A stretch of 64,000 nucleotides of DNA, taken from contig NZ_JQLX01000010.1 in NCBI RefSeq assembly GCF_000744435.1, positions 234,089 through 298,088 of the forward strand, given 5' to 3'. A model generated the notes under the pieces. It ran no database searches. It saw only the letters and a program-made list of their open reading frames with translations, and was not told the DNA's origin. Shown here piece by piece: positions 8,624 to 17,367 of this stretch. A program made the translations under genes and the position numbers. The stretch is from Hippea jasoniae (GTDB taxonomy: Bacteria > Campylobacterota_A > Desulfurellia > Desulfurellales > Hippeaceae). Numbering within the stretch: the first letter of the stretch is position 1; the number at the start of each line of letters is the position of its first letter.

Positions 8624-8652
8624 ACTATAGCAGATTAAATACCACCTGTCAA
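8624..8652 (-). promoter_or_regulatory. Sigma-70 promoter of the RRM gene
   Basis: On the minus strand TTGACA (8652-8647), a 17 nt spacer and TATAGT (8629-8624) make a near-consensus promoter. The expected start is near 8617, immediately before hairpin A. Confidence 0.7.
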
Positions 8653-8656
8653 TATG

Positions 8657-8684
8657 TTTACAACGATTTTTATTTGCGTATAAT
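8657..8684 (+). promoter_or_regulatory. Sigma-70 promoter of mqnD
   Basis: TTTACA (8657-8662), a 16 nt spacer and TATAAT (8679-8684) lie 28 nt before the mqnD ATG. A conventional leader with GGAGGT follows. The site is back to back with the RRM gene promoter. Confidence 0.65.
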
Positions 8685-8712
8685 GTGGCTAATAAATTTG
8701 GAGGTATGCTTT

Positions 8713-9552
8713 ATGGATAAAAAGATGTTGACTTTGGGTCATAGCCCGGATCCTGATGATGCGTTTATGTTTTACGGTTTGAATATAGAAAACGGCGTAG
8801 ACACGAACGGTTTTGAGTTTGAACAGATTTTAAAAGATATAGAAACATTAAACAGAATGGCAATGGATGAGAAGCTTGATATAACCGCCATTTCTCTTGC
8901 AGCCTATCCTGCTTTGGCTGATAAGTATGCTATCCTTTCAAGCGGCGCAAGTATGGGTTCAAATTATGGTCCCCTTGTTGTGGCAAAAAAACCATTTTCG
9001 CTTGATGAGCTAAAAAGTAAGCTTATTGCAATACCGGGTAGATTTACAAGCGCCTACCTTGAATTGAGATTGCTGCTTGGTAAGGATATTGCAACTAAAG
9101 AGATTGAGTTTGATAAAATTTTTGATGCTGTAGAAAATGGAGAGGTTGATGCAGGTTTGATTATTCATGAAGGGCAATTGACATATTCAAATTACGATAT
9201 GTTTAAGATTATCGATCTTGGAGAGTGGTGGCATCAAAAAACAGGCGGTTTACCTCTGCCGCTTGGTGTTAATGCGATACATAGAAGACTGGGCGAGGAG
9301 ATGAAAAAGATATCCGAAATTTTAAAAAACAGCATTCTCTTTTCTTTAAGCCATAGAGAAGAAGCGGTTGAGTATGCTTTGAATTTTGCAAGGGGAATAG
9401 ATAAGACCCTTGCCGATAAGTTTGTTGGTATGTATGTAAATGAATTAACCGTTGATATGGGGCAAAAGGGGCTTGAGGCTTGTAGGTTGCTTTTAAAAGA
9501 GGCTTATGATAAAGGTTTAATCGATCGCTTACCAGAAATTGACCTTGTATGA
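8713..9552 (+). CDS. mqnD: 1,4-dihydroxy-6-naphthoate synthase MqnD (futalosine menaquinone pathway)
   Basis: MqnD converts cyclic dehypoxanthine futalosine to 1,4-dihydroxy-6-naphthoate in the alternative menaquinone route. The 279-residue protein starts with LGHSPDPDDAFMFYGL, the family signature, and has the periplasmic-binding-protein-like fold pattern typical of MqnA/MqnD (GPLVVAKKP, IPGRFTSAYLELRLLLG, GLIIHEGQLTY). The start at 8713 follows GGAGGT by 7 nt; upstream in-frame ATGs lie in the promoter. No other mqn genes are in the window. Menaquinone fits an anaerobic respirer and may tie to ubiX/ubiB. Confidence 0.9.
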   Translation: MDKKMLTLGHSPDPDDAFMFYGLNIENGVDTNGFEFEQILKDIETLNRMAMDEKLDITAISLAAYPALADKYAILSSGASMGSNYGPLVVAKKPFSLDELKSKLIAIPGRFTSAYLELRLLLGKDIATKEIEFDKIFDAVENGEVDAGLIIHEGQLTYSNYDMFKIIDLGEWWHQKTGGLPLPLGVNAIHRRLGEEMKKISEILKNSILFSLSHREEAVEYALNFARGIDKTLADKFVGMYVNELTVDMGQKGLEACRLLLKEAYDKGLIDRLPEIDLV

Positions 9553-10702
9553 TGTAGCGATAGTAGGAGGAGGCGCAAGTGGCCTCTTCTGTGCTCTAAA
9601 CCTCAAAAAAGGATTAAATGTTGTAGTATTTGATAAAAAAAGCGGTGCTAAAAAGCTTGCCCTGACAGGAAAGAATCGCTGCAACATAACATCTACACGT
9701 GAGCTTGAAGATTTCTTGCTATCTTACAGAAACGGTAAATTTTTAAGGGACGCCTTTGGTGTTTTTTTCAAAGAACAGTTGATAGAATGGCTTAAAAAGC
9801 ACGGTATATCTGTTGAGATTGAAAAAGAAAAGGTCAGGCTTGGTAATATCAGCTCAGAAGAATTTGCCAAGCTTTTACTTAAGCTCACAAAGAAACAGTG
9901 CTGTTTCCATCCATTCGAGCCTGTTGTCGATATTGAAAAAAGAGATGATTTCTATATTTTAAAGACTACGAAAGGTATCTATAGATCAAAAAGTGTGGTT
10001 ATTGCAACAGGTGGTGCATCGTATCCTTCTACAGGCTCAGATGGGAATGGTTTTAAGCTTGCACAAAAGCTTTCTCATAGAATTGAAGAATTGGAGGCTG
10101 CTGAGGTTGCCTTTTGTGCTGAAGGGGTGAGAAGATTTCAGGGTTTGTCGTTTGATAATATTTTGGCTGTTTTAAAAATCGGCTCAAAAACCATAAAAAG
10201 AAGAGGTGATTTAATATTTACGCATTTTGGTGTTAGTGGTCCGGTGATATTTGAGCTATCAGCTGAAAGTTTCAGAAACGGCATATTGGTCTTGAATTTT
10301 ATCGATATGCAGAGAGATGATTTTGTCAGAAAACTTAGAAGCTTTAGGGGAAAACTAAAAAATTTTTTGGCTGAGTTTACACCAAAAAGATTTGCATCTT
10401 ATGCGCCTTCTGGCAATAAGCTTTGTAGGGAGCTTGGCAAAAGCGAGTTAAACAAAGTCTGGAATTATGTTTCAGCCTTTGAGCTAAACATAAAGAAATG
10501 CCCAATAGAGATGGCTTTTGTAACAAGGGGTGGCGTGAGTGTTAAAGAAATTAACCCTAAAACATTTGAGTCAAAACTGCATAAAAACCTCTTTTTTTGC
10601 GGAGAGGTGGTTGATATAGATGGTCCTATCGGTGGATTTAATCTGCAGTATGCTTTCTCAAGCGGTTATCTTGTTGCAAAAACTTTAAACGAGAGGTTAT
10701 AG
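9539..10702 (+). CDS. FAD-dependent HI0933/YhiN-family oxidoreductase
   Basis: A flavoprotein of 387 residues. It has the dinucleotide-binding start VAIVGGGASGLFCALNL, then GAKKLALTGKNRCNIT, which is the signature of the HI0933/YhiN family, TGGASYPSTGSDGNGF in the middle, and CGEVVDIDGPIGGFNLQYAF at the end. The cellular reaction of this family is not settled. No ATG is available at the N-terminus: TTG at 9539 or 9545 is the likely start, overlapping the mqnD end and implying co-translation. Its end overlaps the converging O-antigen ligase gene by 6 nt. Confidence 0.85.
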   Translation: MTLYDVAIVGGGASGLFCALNLKKGLNVVVFDKKSGAKKLALTGKNRCNITSTRELEDFLLSYRNGKFLRDAFGVFFKEQLIEWLKKHGISVEIEKEKVRLGNISSEEFAKLLLKLTKKQCCFHPFEPVVDIEKRDDFYILKTTKGIYRSKSVVIATGGASYPSTGSDGNGFKLAQKLSHRIEELEAAEVAFCAEGVRRFQGLSFDNILAVLKIGSKTIKRRGDLIFTHFGVSGPVIFELSAESFRNGILVLNFIDMQRDDFVRKLRSFRGKLKNFLAEFTPKRFASYAPSGNKLCRELGKSELNKVWNYVSAFELNIKKCPIEMAFVTRGGVSVKEINPKTFESKLHKNLFFCGEVVDIDGPIGGFNLQYAFSSGYLVAKTLNERL

Positions 10703-11932
10703 AGGTTTTCTGTGCTCTATAAGAAACATATTAAGCCCAATGATAAACATCAAGGCCATGTTAGTAGCTGCATCAACGAAGTTGTTTTCAAAAAAACCCA
10801 TAACAAGAAAAGCAATATATCCAGCCGAAAAACTCATAAGTATCTCTCTCAAGGGATGGTTTTTAGCATTTGAAATATTGATCCATAAAAGATAAATCCA
10901 GAAAAACAAAAAGAATAGCAAGCCTACAATGCCTGTTTCATCAAGGTAGCGAAGATAGATATTATGAGAAATACCACTAACGTAATATTGTTTGATGCTT
11001 TCGAAAGGTTTTTTTTGGCCTGTTATCCTGTAATATGCTTCGGGAAAATTTTTCTTAATGTATATCCTTGTTTGTTTGCCTTTACCAAAAAGCTTTTCTT
11101 TGAGATTGTAATTTTTAAAAGTGATTAAATAGCTTTCCCATAACATAAATCTTACTTGGGCATCAATGTTTTTTTTAATATTAAATCCTGAAACCAAGTT
11201 ATTTTTTAATGAAGGCAGGGAAAACACTAAAATTGTAGTTAATATTGCTATTACAAGAGATGATATAAATATCTTCCTGTTTTTTATGTTTGCAATGACA
11301 AGAAATATTATTCCACTACCAAGACCTAAATATGCCGAGCGCTTCATCGTAAAAATTAATGCAAGTATTGTTAATATGGATGGAATAATGAAGATATATT
11401 TTTTGTTTATCGACAAACCCAAAAAAAGAAAAATAAAAGGTAATAATATAGCAGCTGTGATTAGGGAATTTGAATAAAATCCCCATGATTGATAAGGATT
11501 GAGATAAAAGGTTAAGTTGCTTAGGTTAAGGTGTTTTATGTTTTGGTGAGAGAACGCTTCAAATATGATTATAAAACTGATTGCAGAAAAAGATATTGCA
11601 AGTAGATATAAGATATTTTTAAAGATTCTTTTTTCTTTTATTGCTTTGTATGAGGTAAAATACGGCAATACATGGTGGTTTATGCAACTCCACGATAGAA
11701 AACTCAAGCTAAATTGAGACAACATTGTTAAAATAGGAGCGGTAAATATAAGTATTATAGGTTTTAAAGAAGGGAAGTTTTTAAAGTCCTTGCTTATTAA
11801 GATTAATAATAATCCTATTGCACCAACACCCACACCAATACTATCTCCTGCAATAGAGATAGGAATTGTTAGTGCCAATATGTATGTGGATAATACTACC
11901 AAAAAAATGCCAGCTTTATTTATCTTTTCCAC
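10697..11932 (-). CDS. O-antigen ligase/polymerase-like membrane protein (Wzy_C family)
   Basis: A polytopic inner-membrane protein (about 411 residues, 10-12 hydrophobic helices) of the WaaL/Wzy_C type that joins or polymerises O-antigen units on the periplasmic side. The segment near residues 280-320 with GISHNIYLRYLDETGIVGLL matches the conserved His-containing periplasmic loop of the family. An apparent longer frame starts with TTG at 11947, but a strong promoter -10 box (TATAGT, 11944-11939) lies inside that stretch. A GTG at 11932, 6 nt past the -10 box, is therefore preferred, giving a leaderless mRNA. Ligase versus polymerase cannot be decided from sequence alone. Confidence 0.8.
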   Translation of the reverse strand: MEKINKAGIFLVVLSTYILALTIPISIAGDSIGVGVGAIGLLLILISKDFKNFPSLKPIILIFTAPILTMLSQFSLSFLSWSCINHHVLPYFTSYKAIKEKRIFKNILYLLAISFSAISFIIIFEAFSHQNIKHLNLSNLTFYLNPYQSWGFYSNSLITAAILLPFIFLFLGLSINKKYIFIIPSILTILALIFTMKRSAYLGLGSGIIFLVIANIKNRKIFISSLVIAILTTILVFSLPSLKNNLVSGFNIKKNIDAQVRFMLWESYLITFKNYNLKEKLFGKGKQTRIYIKKNFPEAYYRITGQKKPFESIKQYYVSGISHNIYLRYLDETGIVGLLFFLFFWIYLLWINISNAKNHPLREILMSFSAGYIAFLVMGFFENNFVDAATNMALMFIIGLNMFLIEHRKPL

Positions 11933-11938
11933 AAAAAA

Positions 11939-11967
11939 ACTATACAAAACGATTTTTTTTATGTCAA
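11939..11967 (-). promoter_or_regulatory. Sigma-70 promoter of the O-antigen ligase gene
   Basis: Minus-strand TTGACA (11967-11962), a 17 nt spacer and TATAGT (11944-11939). The -10 box ends 6 nt before the GTG at 11932. Confidence 0.7.
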
Positions 11968-11972
11968 TTTGT

Positions 11973-11981
11973 TGGTATAAT
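11973..11981 (+). promoter_or_regulatory. Extended -10 promoter of the SIMPL gene
   Basis: TGGTATAAT is an extended -10 element; no good -35 is visible. It lies 19 nt before the ATG at 12001, which has AGGAGGTG. Confidence 0.45.
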
Positions 11982-12000
11982 TAAAAAAAGGAGGTGTAGC

Positions 12001-12675
12001 ATGAAAAGGGTTTTGCTGGTTTTGGCGGTATTTATGCTACTTGTTTATCCATCGTTTGGTGATGATTTTTCCACAATTTCCACAACATTTAAAATTAAAC
12101 GAAGCCTGCCGTGCGATGAGGTGTTTATGAGATTTGAGGTATGGGCAAACGGTGATAATTATCAAAACGCATTAAATAGACTAAAACCTGTGAGTTTTAG
12201 ATTTTTGGATTTTCTGGATAAGCTTTTTTCAAAAAACGAGATAAAAACCCAGATGGATTATGGCTATACAGACAAGGCTGTTGAATTCGTTATTATAAAA
12301 ACAAATAAAATCGATCAGGTGCCAAAAATCTTAAACTTTATTTCCACTCAAAAATTTGCCTATCAAACAGGCATAGGGGTTGATTCTGTCAGATTCAGGC
12401 TTTCTGAAAAAAGACTGAATAGAATAAGAATGTCGATCTTTAAAGAAGCGCTTATAAAATCAAAAAATCTCCTTAGACTGATCAACAAAACAATGAACGG
12501 TGGCTATAAGATTTCTTTGGTTGATGTTAGATATAACTTTTCCAATGTTGTTGCACCAATAGATGCCAATATGTTTTTCAGAAGTGCGCCAAAAAAAGGT
12601 TTTAAGCTTTCTAAAGGTCAGCGTACGGTTGAAGCTGTTGTTAATTTTTCAGCAAAAAAGCCTTTAAAAAAATGA
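12001..12675 (+). CDS. Exported SIMPL-domain (DUF541) protein
   Basis: A 224-residue protein with a signal peptide (MKRVLLVLAVFMLLV, cleavage near SFGDD) and a body resembling the SIMPL/DUF541 family: an N-terminal beta segment, a helix with ALNRLKPV, the Q-T-R/V-D-S region near residue 125 and a C-terminal strand RTVEAVVNFSA. Periplasmic location is expected; the molecular function of the family is not well defined. The start follows GGAGGTG. It overlaps the hemG-like gene by ATGA, so the two are co-transcribed. Confidence 0.7.
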   Translation: MKRVLLVLAVFMLLVYPSFGDDFSTISTTFKIKRSLPCDEVFMRFEVWANGDNYQNALNRLKPVSFRFLDFLDKLFSKNEIKTQMDYGYTDKAVEFVIIKTNKIDQVPKILNFISTQKFAYQTGIGVDSVRFRLSEKRLNRIRMSIFKEALIKSKNLLRLINKTMNGGYKISLVDVRYNFSNVVAPIDANMFFRSAPKKGFKLSKGQRTVEAVVNFSAKKPLKK

Positions 12676-14000
12676 GAATTGCTGTAGTTGGCGGAGGGGT
12701 TTCGGGTCTTTCTGTAGCATTTTTGATCAAACGGTATATTACCGATGATGTTTTTGTATTAGAACAGTCCGATATTGGTGGAAAGGCCTTCAGTGTTAAA
12801 GAAAACGGATATCTTATCGAAACTGGTCCTAACGGTTTTCTGGAAAACAGGGAACATATAAAAAAATTAGTAGAGTTAAGCGGTTTTGATAAGAATATAA
12901 TCCAGAGCAATAGATTTGCCGATAAAAGGTTTATATACGATGGAAAGCTGCATCTATTGCCAAAAAACCCATTGAAACTGCTCTTTGATGATTTGCTTTC
13001 TTTGAAAGACAAAGCCTTAATTTTAAAAGAACCGTTTGTAAAACCAGTCTTTGAAGATGAAACGGTGTCTGATTTTGTGAAACGCAGACTTGGAAAAGGC
13101 ATGCTTGATAAACTGATTGGGCCGATGGTATGTGGCGTGTTTGCAGGAGATCCAGAATTTTTAAGTATGGATGAAAACTTTTCAAGAATCAAGCAGATTG
13201 AACGACGATACGGCTCTCTAATTAAAGGATTGGTTGACTTAGTGAAACAAAAAAAGGCAAGAGCAGGCTCTACAGCAGGGAGCTTTGCTTCACGCCTTTT
13301 GTCATTTAAAAATGGTGTGGGTAGCTTTGTTTTGCATCTTGCAGGTAGATTGAATGTTGTGTTTGATAGGGTTCTTTCTTTTTCAAAAGAGGGTGGGGGC
13401 TATAGATTATTCTGCAAAAACGGTGATTTCTATGTTGACAGGGTCGTTTTTGCCATTCCAGCTTTTGAGCTATCCAGGCTGTTTTTGTTTGATGTAGAAT
13501 TTAAAAGAATACTTGATGATATTCCTTATGCGCCTTTGAGTGTGGTGACTTTAGGCTTTGATAGAAAACTTCTACCCGATATTGTAAACTCGTTTGGATA
13601 TCTGTTTGCCTTATCAAAGATCAACGATGTGATAGGCGTTTTGTTTGATAGCTCAATTTTTTCAAATAGATCAGATGATGATAAATTTTTGATTAGATTG
13701 ATGGTTGGTGGGGCTTTAAGAAAAGAGGCGGCATATAAAAAAGATTTATTGAGTGTTGCACTAAAAGAGCTCAATCGCTCTGCAGGCATATTTGCCCCGC
13801 CAGAATTTATTAAAATTATTAGACACCCCATGGCAATACCGCAATACGGTTTAAAACATAAAGATGTAAAAGAAAAAATAGCCGAAATAGAAGAGAGATT
13901 TCCTAATCTCTATATAACCGGAAACGCTTTCTTTGGTGTGGGTCTGGATGATTGCATAAAAGCATCATTTGAGGTTTTAGAAAGAATAAAGGCGGGATAA
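12672..14000 (+). CDS. hemG: Protoporphyrinogen/coproporphyrinogen oxidase (HemG/HemY type)
   Basis: A 442-residue FAD-dependent amine-oxidase-fold enzyme that oxidises a porphyrinogen late in haem synthesis. The N-terminal VVGGGVSGLSVAFL binds FAD; VLEQSDIGGKAFS and the ETGPNGFLENRE segment are typical of the HemY branch, as is the C-terminal YITGNAFFGVGLDDCI. Whether it acts on proto- or coproporphyrinogen cannot be told here. The stop codon is embedded in a terminator hairpin shared with glnA. Confidence 0.88.
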   Translation: MRIAVVGGGVSGLSVAFLIKRYITDDVFVLEQSDIGGKAFSVKENGYLIETGPNGFLENREHIKKLVELSGFDKNIIQSNRFADKRFIYDGKLHLLPKNPLKLLFDDLLSLKDKALILKEPFVKPVFEDETVSDFVKRRLGKGMLDKLIGPMVCGVFAGDPEFLSMDENFSRIKQIERRYGSLIKGLVDLVKQKKARAGSTAGSFASRLLSFKNGVGSFVLHLAGRLNVVFDRVLSFSKEGGGYRLFCKNGDFYVDRVVFAIPAFELSRLFLFDVEFKRILDDIPYAPLSVVTLGFDRKLLPDIVNSFGYLFALSKINDVIGVLFDSSIFSNRSDDDKFLIRLMVGGALRKEAAYKKDLLSVALKELNRSAGIFAPPEFIKIIRHPMAIPQYGLKHKDVKEKIAEIEERFPNLYITGNAFFGVGLDDCIKASFEVLERIKAG

Positions 14001-14011
14001 TCCCGCCTTTT
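13988..14011. terminator. Bidirectional terminator between hemG and glnA
   Basis: AAAGGCGGGA, TAA-containing loop, TCCCGCCTTT form a 10 bp symmetric stem with A and T runs on both sides. It serves the two converging genes. Confidence 0.85.
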
Positions 14012-14012
14012 G

Positions 14013-15425
14013 TTAGACATCGAAGTAAAGATAAAACTCAGCCGGGTGAGGAATGGAGTTGACATACTTGATTTCATTTTCCCTTTTGTATTCAATCCAG
14101 GTTTTAATCAAATCCTCTGTAAAGACATCGCCTCTTAGCAAGAATTCATAATCCTTTTCAAGTTCATCTAACGCCTCTTCTAAATTCTTTGGCATCTTGG
14201 GAACTGCTGCAAGCTCCTCAGGTGGCAGGTCGTAGATGTTTTTATCCATCGGCTGGCCTGGGTCGATTTTATTGATAATACCATCTATTCCAGCCATAAG
14301 CATTGCGGTGAATGCAAGATATGGGTTGGCTGTTGGATCGGGGAATCTAACCTCAATTCTTTTTGCCTTGGGTGATGGTGAATACATAGGAATTCTCACA
14401 GCAGCCGATCTGTTTCTTGATGAGTATGCAAGGTTAATAGGTGCCTCAAATCCAGGAACGAGCCTCTTGTATGAGTTTGTAGTTGGATTTGTAAATGCGG
14501 CAAGAGCTTTACCGTGCTTTAAGATTCCGCCGATATAATAGAGAGCTGTTTCACTCAATCCTGCATAACCGTTGCCAGCAAAGAGCGGTTTGCCGTCTTT
14601 CCATAAACTTTGATGGGTATGCATGCCTGTGCCATTGTCGCCAGAGAGTGGCTTGGGCATAAATGTAACGGTTTTTCCATACATTAAGGCAACATTTTTT
14701 GCGATATATTTGTACTTCAATACATTATCTGCCTGCTCTACAAGTGGAGCAAACCTTATATCGATTTCTGCCTGACCGGCTGTTGCAACCTCATGGTGGT
14801 GGGCCTCAACCTCTATACCTGCTTTTTCAAGCTCAAGTACTATATCGCTTCTTAAATCCTGCAGGCTATCAAGCGGTGAAACGGGGAAATACCCCTCTTT
14901 ATGCCTTATTTTGTATCCAAGATTGGGGTCTTCGTCTTTATTTGTGTTCCAGATGCCTTCTGTAGAATCAACAATGTATGAAGCGGTGTTTGATTCCACT
15001 TGAAATCTAACATCATCGAGGATGAAAAACTCAAGCTCTGGACCAAAATATGCAACATCGGCAATACCCGATGATTTTAAATATTCTTCAGCTTTTTTGG
15101 CGATTGCCCTTGGATGTCTTAAATAGGGTTCCCTTGTGATCGGGTCTATAACATCGCAGATGATGTTGAGCGTTGCAACCTCTGCAAAAGGGTCTATGAA
15201 GGCAGTTTTGGGGTCTGGTACTATAAGCATATCGCTTTCATTGATGCTTTTCCAGCCCCTGATTGAAGAGCCATCAAATCCCAAACCTTCCTCAAAAACC
15301 TCTTCTGTAATAACATGAGCTGGAACACTAAAATGCTGCCATGTGCCAAGTAGGTCAACAAACCTTACATCTACGATTTTAATGTCCTCTTCCTGAATCT
15401 TTTTTACTACCTCTTCAGCTGTCAT
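14013..15425 (-). CDS. glnA: Glutamine synthetase type I
   Basis: Makes glutamine from glutamate, ammonia and ATP in the cytoplasm. The 470-residue protein has the GSI motifs [17 protein letters not shown], the ATP-binding [19 protein letters not shown] and NRSAAVRIP. The adenylylation loop NIYDLPPEE near residue 397 keeps the Tyr, so GlnE-type adenylylation is possible. The start at 15425 follows GGAGG by 5 nt; the ATG at 15437 is part of that Shine-Dalgarno. It is divergent from a sigma-54 activator, but no -24/-12 site was found upstream; TTGCTT (15495-15490) and TAAACT (15472-15467), 17 nt apart, look like a sigma-70 promoter. Confidence 0.97.
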   Translation of the reverse strand: MTAEEVVKKIQEEDIKIVDVRFVDLLGTWQHFSVPAHVITEEVFEEGLGFDGSSIRGWKSINESDMLIVPDPKTAFIDPFAEVATLNIICDVIDPITREPYLRHPRAIAKKAEEYLKSSGIADVAYFGPELEFFILDDVRFQVESNTASYIVDSTEGIWNTNKDEDPNLGYKIRHKEGYFPVSPLDSLQDLRSDIVLELEKAGIEVEAHHHEVATAGQAEIDIRFAPLVEQADNVLKYKYIAKNVALMYGKTVTFMPKPLSGDNGTGMHTHQSLWKDGKPLFAGNGYAGLSETALYYIGGILKHGKALAAFTNPTTNSYKRLVPGFEAPINLAYSSRNRSAAVRIPMYSPSPKAKRIEVRFPDPTANPYLAFTAMLMAGIDGIINKIDPGQPMDKNIYDLPPEELAAVPKMPKNLEEALDELEKDYEFLLRGDVFTEDLIKTWIEYKRENEIKYVNSIPHPAEFYLYFDV

Positions 15426-15466
15426 CTCAACCTCCATAAAATAAGTTTTCTTGGCTTTCTAAGCAA

Positions 15467-15521
15467 AGTTTATTCCATTGTTTAAATAAAAGCAAATATT
15501 CACAAGCCAACTATTTAGTTG
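15467..15521. promoter_or_regulatory. glnA promoter and upstream palindrome
   Basis: On the minus strand TTGCTT (15495-15490) and TAAACT (15472-15467) are 17 nt apart. Just upstream, CAACTATTTAGTTG (15508-15521) is a perfect 6-2-6 inverted repeat. Its place between the divergent glnA and activator genes suits a regulator-binding site. Confidence 0.45.
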
Positions 15522-15541
15522 TCTATCTTGCGATAAAATTG

Positions 15542-15574
15542 TTGCAATATTGATAACATTTTTGTATTATTGCA
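15542..15574 (+). promoter_or_regulatory. Promoter of the sigma-54 activator with repeated TTGCAA
   Basis: TTGCAA (15542-15547) as -35 and TATTAT (15565-15570) as -10 are 17 nt apart. TTGCAAT and ATTGCAA (15568-15574) form a dyad covering the core promoter, which could be an autoregulatory operator (inference). The ATG follows the -10 by 10 nt with no Shine-Dalgarno. Confidence 0.5.
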
Positions 15575-15580
15575 AACAGT

Positions 15581-17128
15581 ATGATACAGCAGATTAATAT
15601 CAAAGAGGGTTACCTTACGATAATCCATGAAGCAAGCAAGATATTGAGTAAAAGAAACTCCCTTAATGAGGCATTAAAAGAGATTTTAAAGATCTTATAC
15701 TCCTACTGGGATGCTCCTGTGTCTTTTGTTGCGCTTTTTGATGACCAGACAGGCACGCTAAAAATTACAGAGAGTTTTGGTATGACAAAAAAAGAGGTTT
15801 CAAAAGGCGTGTTTAAAAAAGAGGAGGGGGCTGTTGGTGGCATCTTTAAAAATGAGCTACCTGCTGTCATTTACGATATAGAAAATAATCCAAAATACAT
15901 CAACAAAACCCGCCTCATTAAACGATTTGGTGGTAATCTTGTGTTTTTAGGTGTGCCTATAAAGGTTGGTGGCGAAAAGTTTGGTGTTTTGTGTGCATAT
16001 AAGGAGAAAAGCAGGACATTTTCCTATGACGATGCCATAAAAATGCTTTCCACGCTTGCTACTTTGATTGGACTAACAAAAAAAATGTATGAAAGAATGG
16101 AAGAGGAGCGTAAATTCTGGCAGGAGGAGAAGGAGATCTTAATAAGCACCATTGGCTCAGATGCCATTGCGTTAAAGGATATTATCGGGGTTTCTGATGT
16201 TATTGCAAATATTAAAAAGGTGCTTTTAAAAATCGCATCGACCGATTCTACGGTTTTTATCACAGGTGAAAGTGGCACAGGCAAAACGCTTATTGCACGC
16301 ACAATCCACAAATTGAGTGCAAGAAAAGACAAACCGTTTGCTACGATTAACTGTGCAGCAATTCCAGAAAACCTGCTTGAAAGTGAGCTGTTTGGGTATG
16401 AGCGTGGGGCCTTTAGCGGGGCAGTTTCACGGAAACGGGGGAAATTTGAGCTTGCAAACGGTGGAACGCTGTTTTTAGATGAGATTGGCGATATGCCGCT
16501 TGCTTTACAGGCAAAATTACTCAATGTACTTCAGGATAAGGAGATTTCCCGTCTTGGTTCAGAGCAAACAATTCCTATAGATGTAAGGATTATAGCGGCA
16601 ACCAACAAAGACATAGAAAAATTATTAAGCCTTGGTTATTTTAGAGAGGATTTATACTACAGGTTAAATGTTATACCTATCCACATACCACCACTCAGAG
16701 AAAGAAAAGAAGATATACCTATTCTGATAGATTATTTTTTGAAAAAGTTTAACAGACAGTATAAAAAACGCCTATCGATTACAGCTGATGCAGTTAAATT
16801 AATGGTAAATTATAGATGGGGCGGCAATATTAGAGAGCTTGAGAATACAATAGAAAGGCTTGTTATTATGAACGATTCAGATATAGATGTCTCCGATCTG
16901 CCCAGTTATATCAAAGATAATTTTGACATTGATGAGCCTGTTGAGCATATCGAGGCTCCGCTTGGCGATATGCCTTCTGCTATAGAGGCGATAGAAAAAC
17001 AAAAAATCCAGGATGCTTTAAAAAAAGCAGGATATGTTAAATCCAAAGCTGCAAGATTACTTGGTTACACGATCAGGCAGTTGGACTACAGAATCAAAAA
17101 ATACAATATAAAAGTTTATAAGCTGTAG
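15581..17128 (+). CDS. Sigma-54-dependent transcriptional activator (GAF-AAA+-Fis HTH)
   Basis: A 515-residue enhancer-binding protein. Residues 15-165 form a GAF sensor domain as in NifA-type activators, and about 195-430 the AAA+ domain: GESGTGKT at 229-236 (Walker A), GAFSGA at 276-281, DEIGD at 300-304 (Walker B) and a downstream RLNVIPI region. The last 45 residues form a Fis-type helix-turn-helix. The sigma-54-contacting loop reads GAFSGA rather than the usual GAFTGA. There is no cysteine-rich linker as in oxygen-sensing NifA. The target is unknown; the flgF promoter in this window is a candidate, and the divergent glnA a neighbour. Confidence 0.9.
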   Translation: MIQQINIKEGYLTIIHEASKILSKRNSLNEALKEILKILYSYWDAPVSFVALFDDQTGTLKITESFGMTKKEVSKGVFKKEEGAVGGIFKNELPAVIYDIENNPKYINKTRLIKRFGGNLVFLGVPIKVGGEKFGVLCAYKEKSRTFSYDDAIKMLSTLATLIGLTKKMYERMEEERKFWQEEKEILISTIGSDAIALKDIIGVSDVIANIKKVLLKIASTDSTVFITGESGTGKTLIARTIHKLSARKDKPFATINCAAIPENLLESELFGYERGAFSGAVSRKRGKFELANGGTLFLDEIGDMPLALQAKLLNVLQDKEISRLGSEQTIPIDVRIIAATNKDIEKLLSLGYFREDLYYRLNVIPIHIPPLRERKEDIPILIDYFLKKFNRQYKKRLSITADAVKLMVNYRWGGNIRELENTIERLVIMNDSDIDVSDLPSYIKDNFDIDEPVEHIEAPLGDMPSAIEAIEKQKIQDALKKAGYVKSKAARLLGYTIRQLDYRIKKYNIKVYKL

Positions 17129-17367
17129 ACGAAGGCAAGGATTTTAGCAACAGCCTCATAAAGCTCTTCGGGGATCTCTTCGCTAATCTTAAGCTTATAA
17201 AGGCTATCTGCAAGATTTGGATCCTTATGAATGTAGATGTCGTTTTCTTTTGCAATCTCTTCGATTTTTTTTGCCAAATAACCTTTGCCTTTTGCCACAA
17301 CCGTTGGTGCGTTGTCTTCTGTTTTCTGATATCTTAAGGCAACAGCCTTCTTAATTTCATCATCCAT
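17116..17367 (-). CDS. FlhB C-terminal domain paralogue (EscU/YscU/HrcU-like)
   Basis: An 83-residue stand-alone version of the cytoplasmic C-terminal domain of flagellar export protein FlhB. AVALRYQKTEDNAPTVVAKG corresponds to the segment after the autocleavage site of FlhB, which here is absent because the NPTH motif would lie upstream; DIYIHKDPNLADSLYKL and EIPEELYEAVAKILAF complete the fold. Such small paralogues (FlhX, YlqH) can partly replace the cleaved FlhB tail in substrate switching. Its ATG overlaps the lptD stop by one base (TGATG). Its end overlaps the converging activator gene by 13 nt. Confidence 0.88.
   Translation of the reverse strand: MDDEIKKAVALRYQKTEDNAPTVVAKGKGYLAKKIEEIAKENDIYIHKDPNLADSLYKLKISEEIPEELYEAVAKILAFVYSL

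Noticed and set aside
15426..15580. Sigma-54 promoter for glnA
   Set aside because: GC and CC dinucleotides near 15492-15507 have 15 nt rather than 12 nt spacing and no TGGCAC-N5-TTGC match; a sigma-70-like pair fits better.
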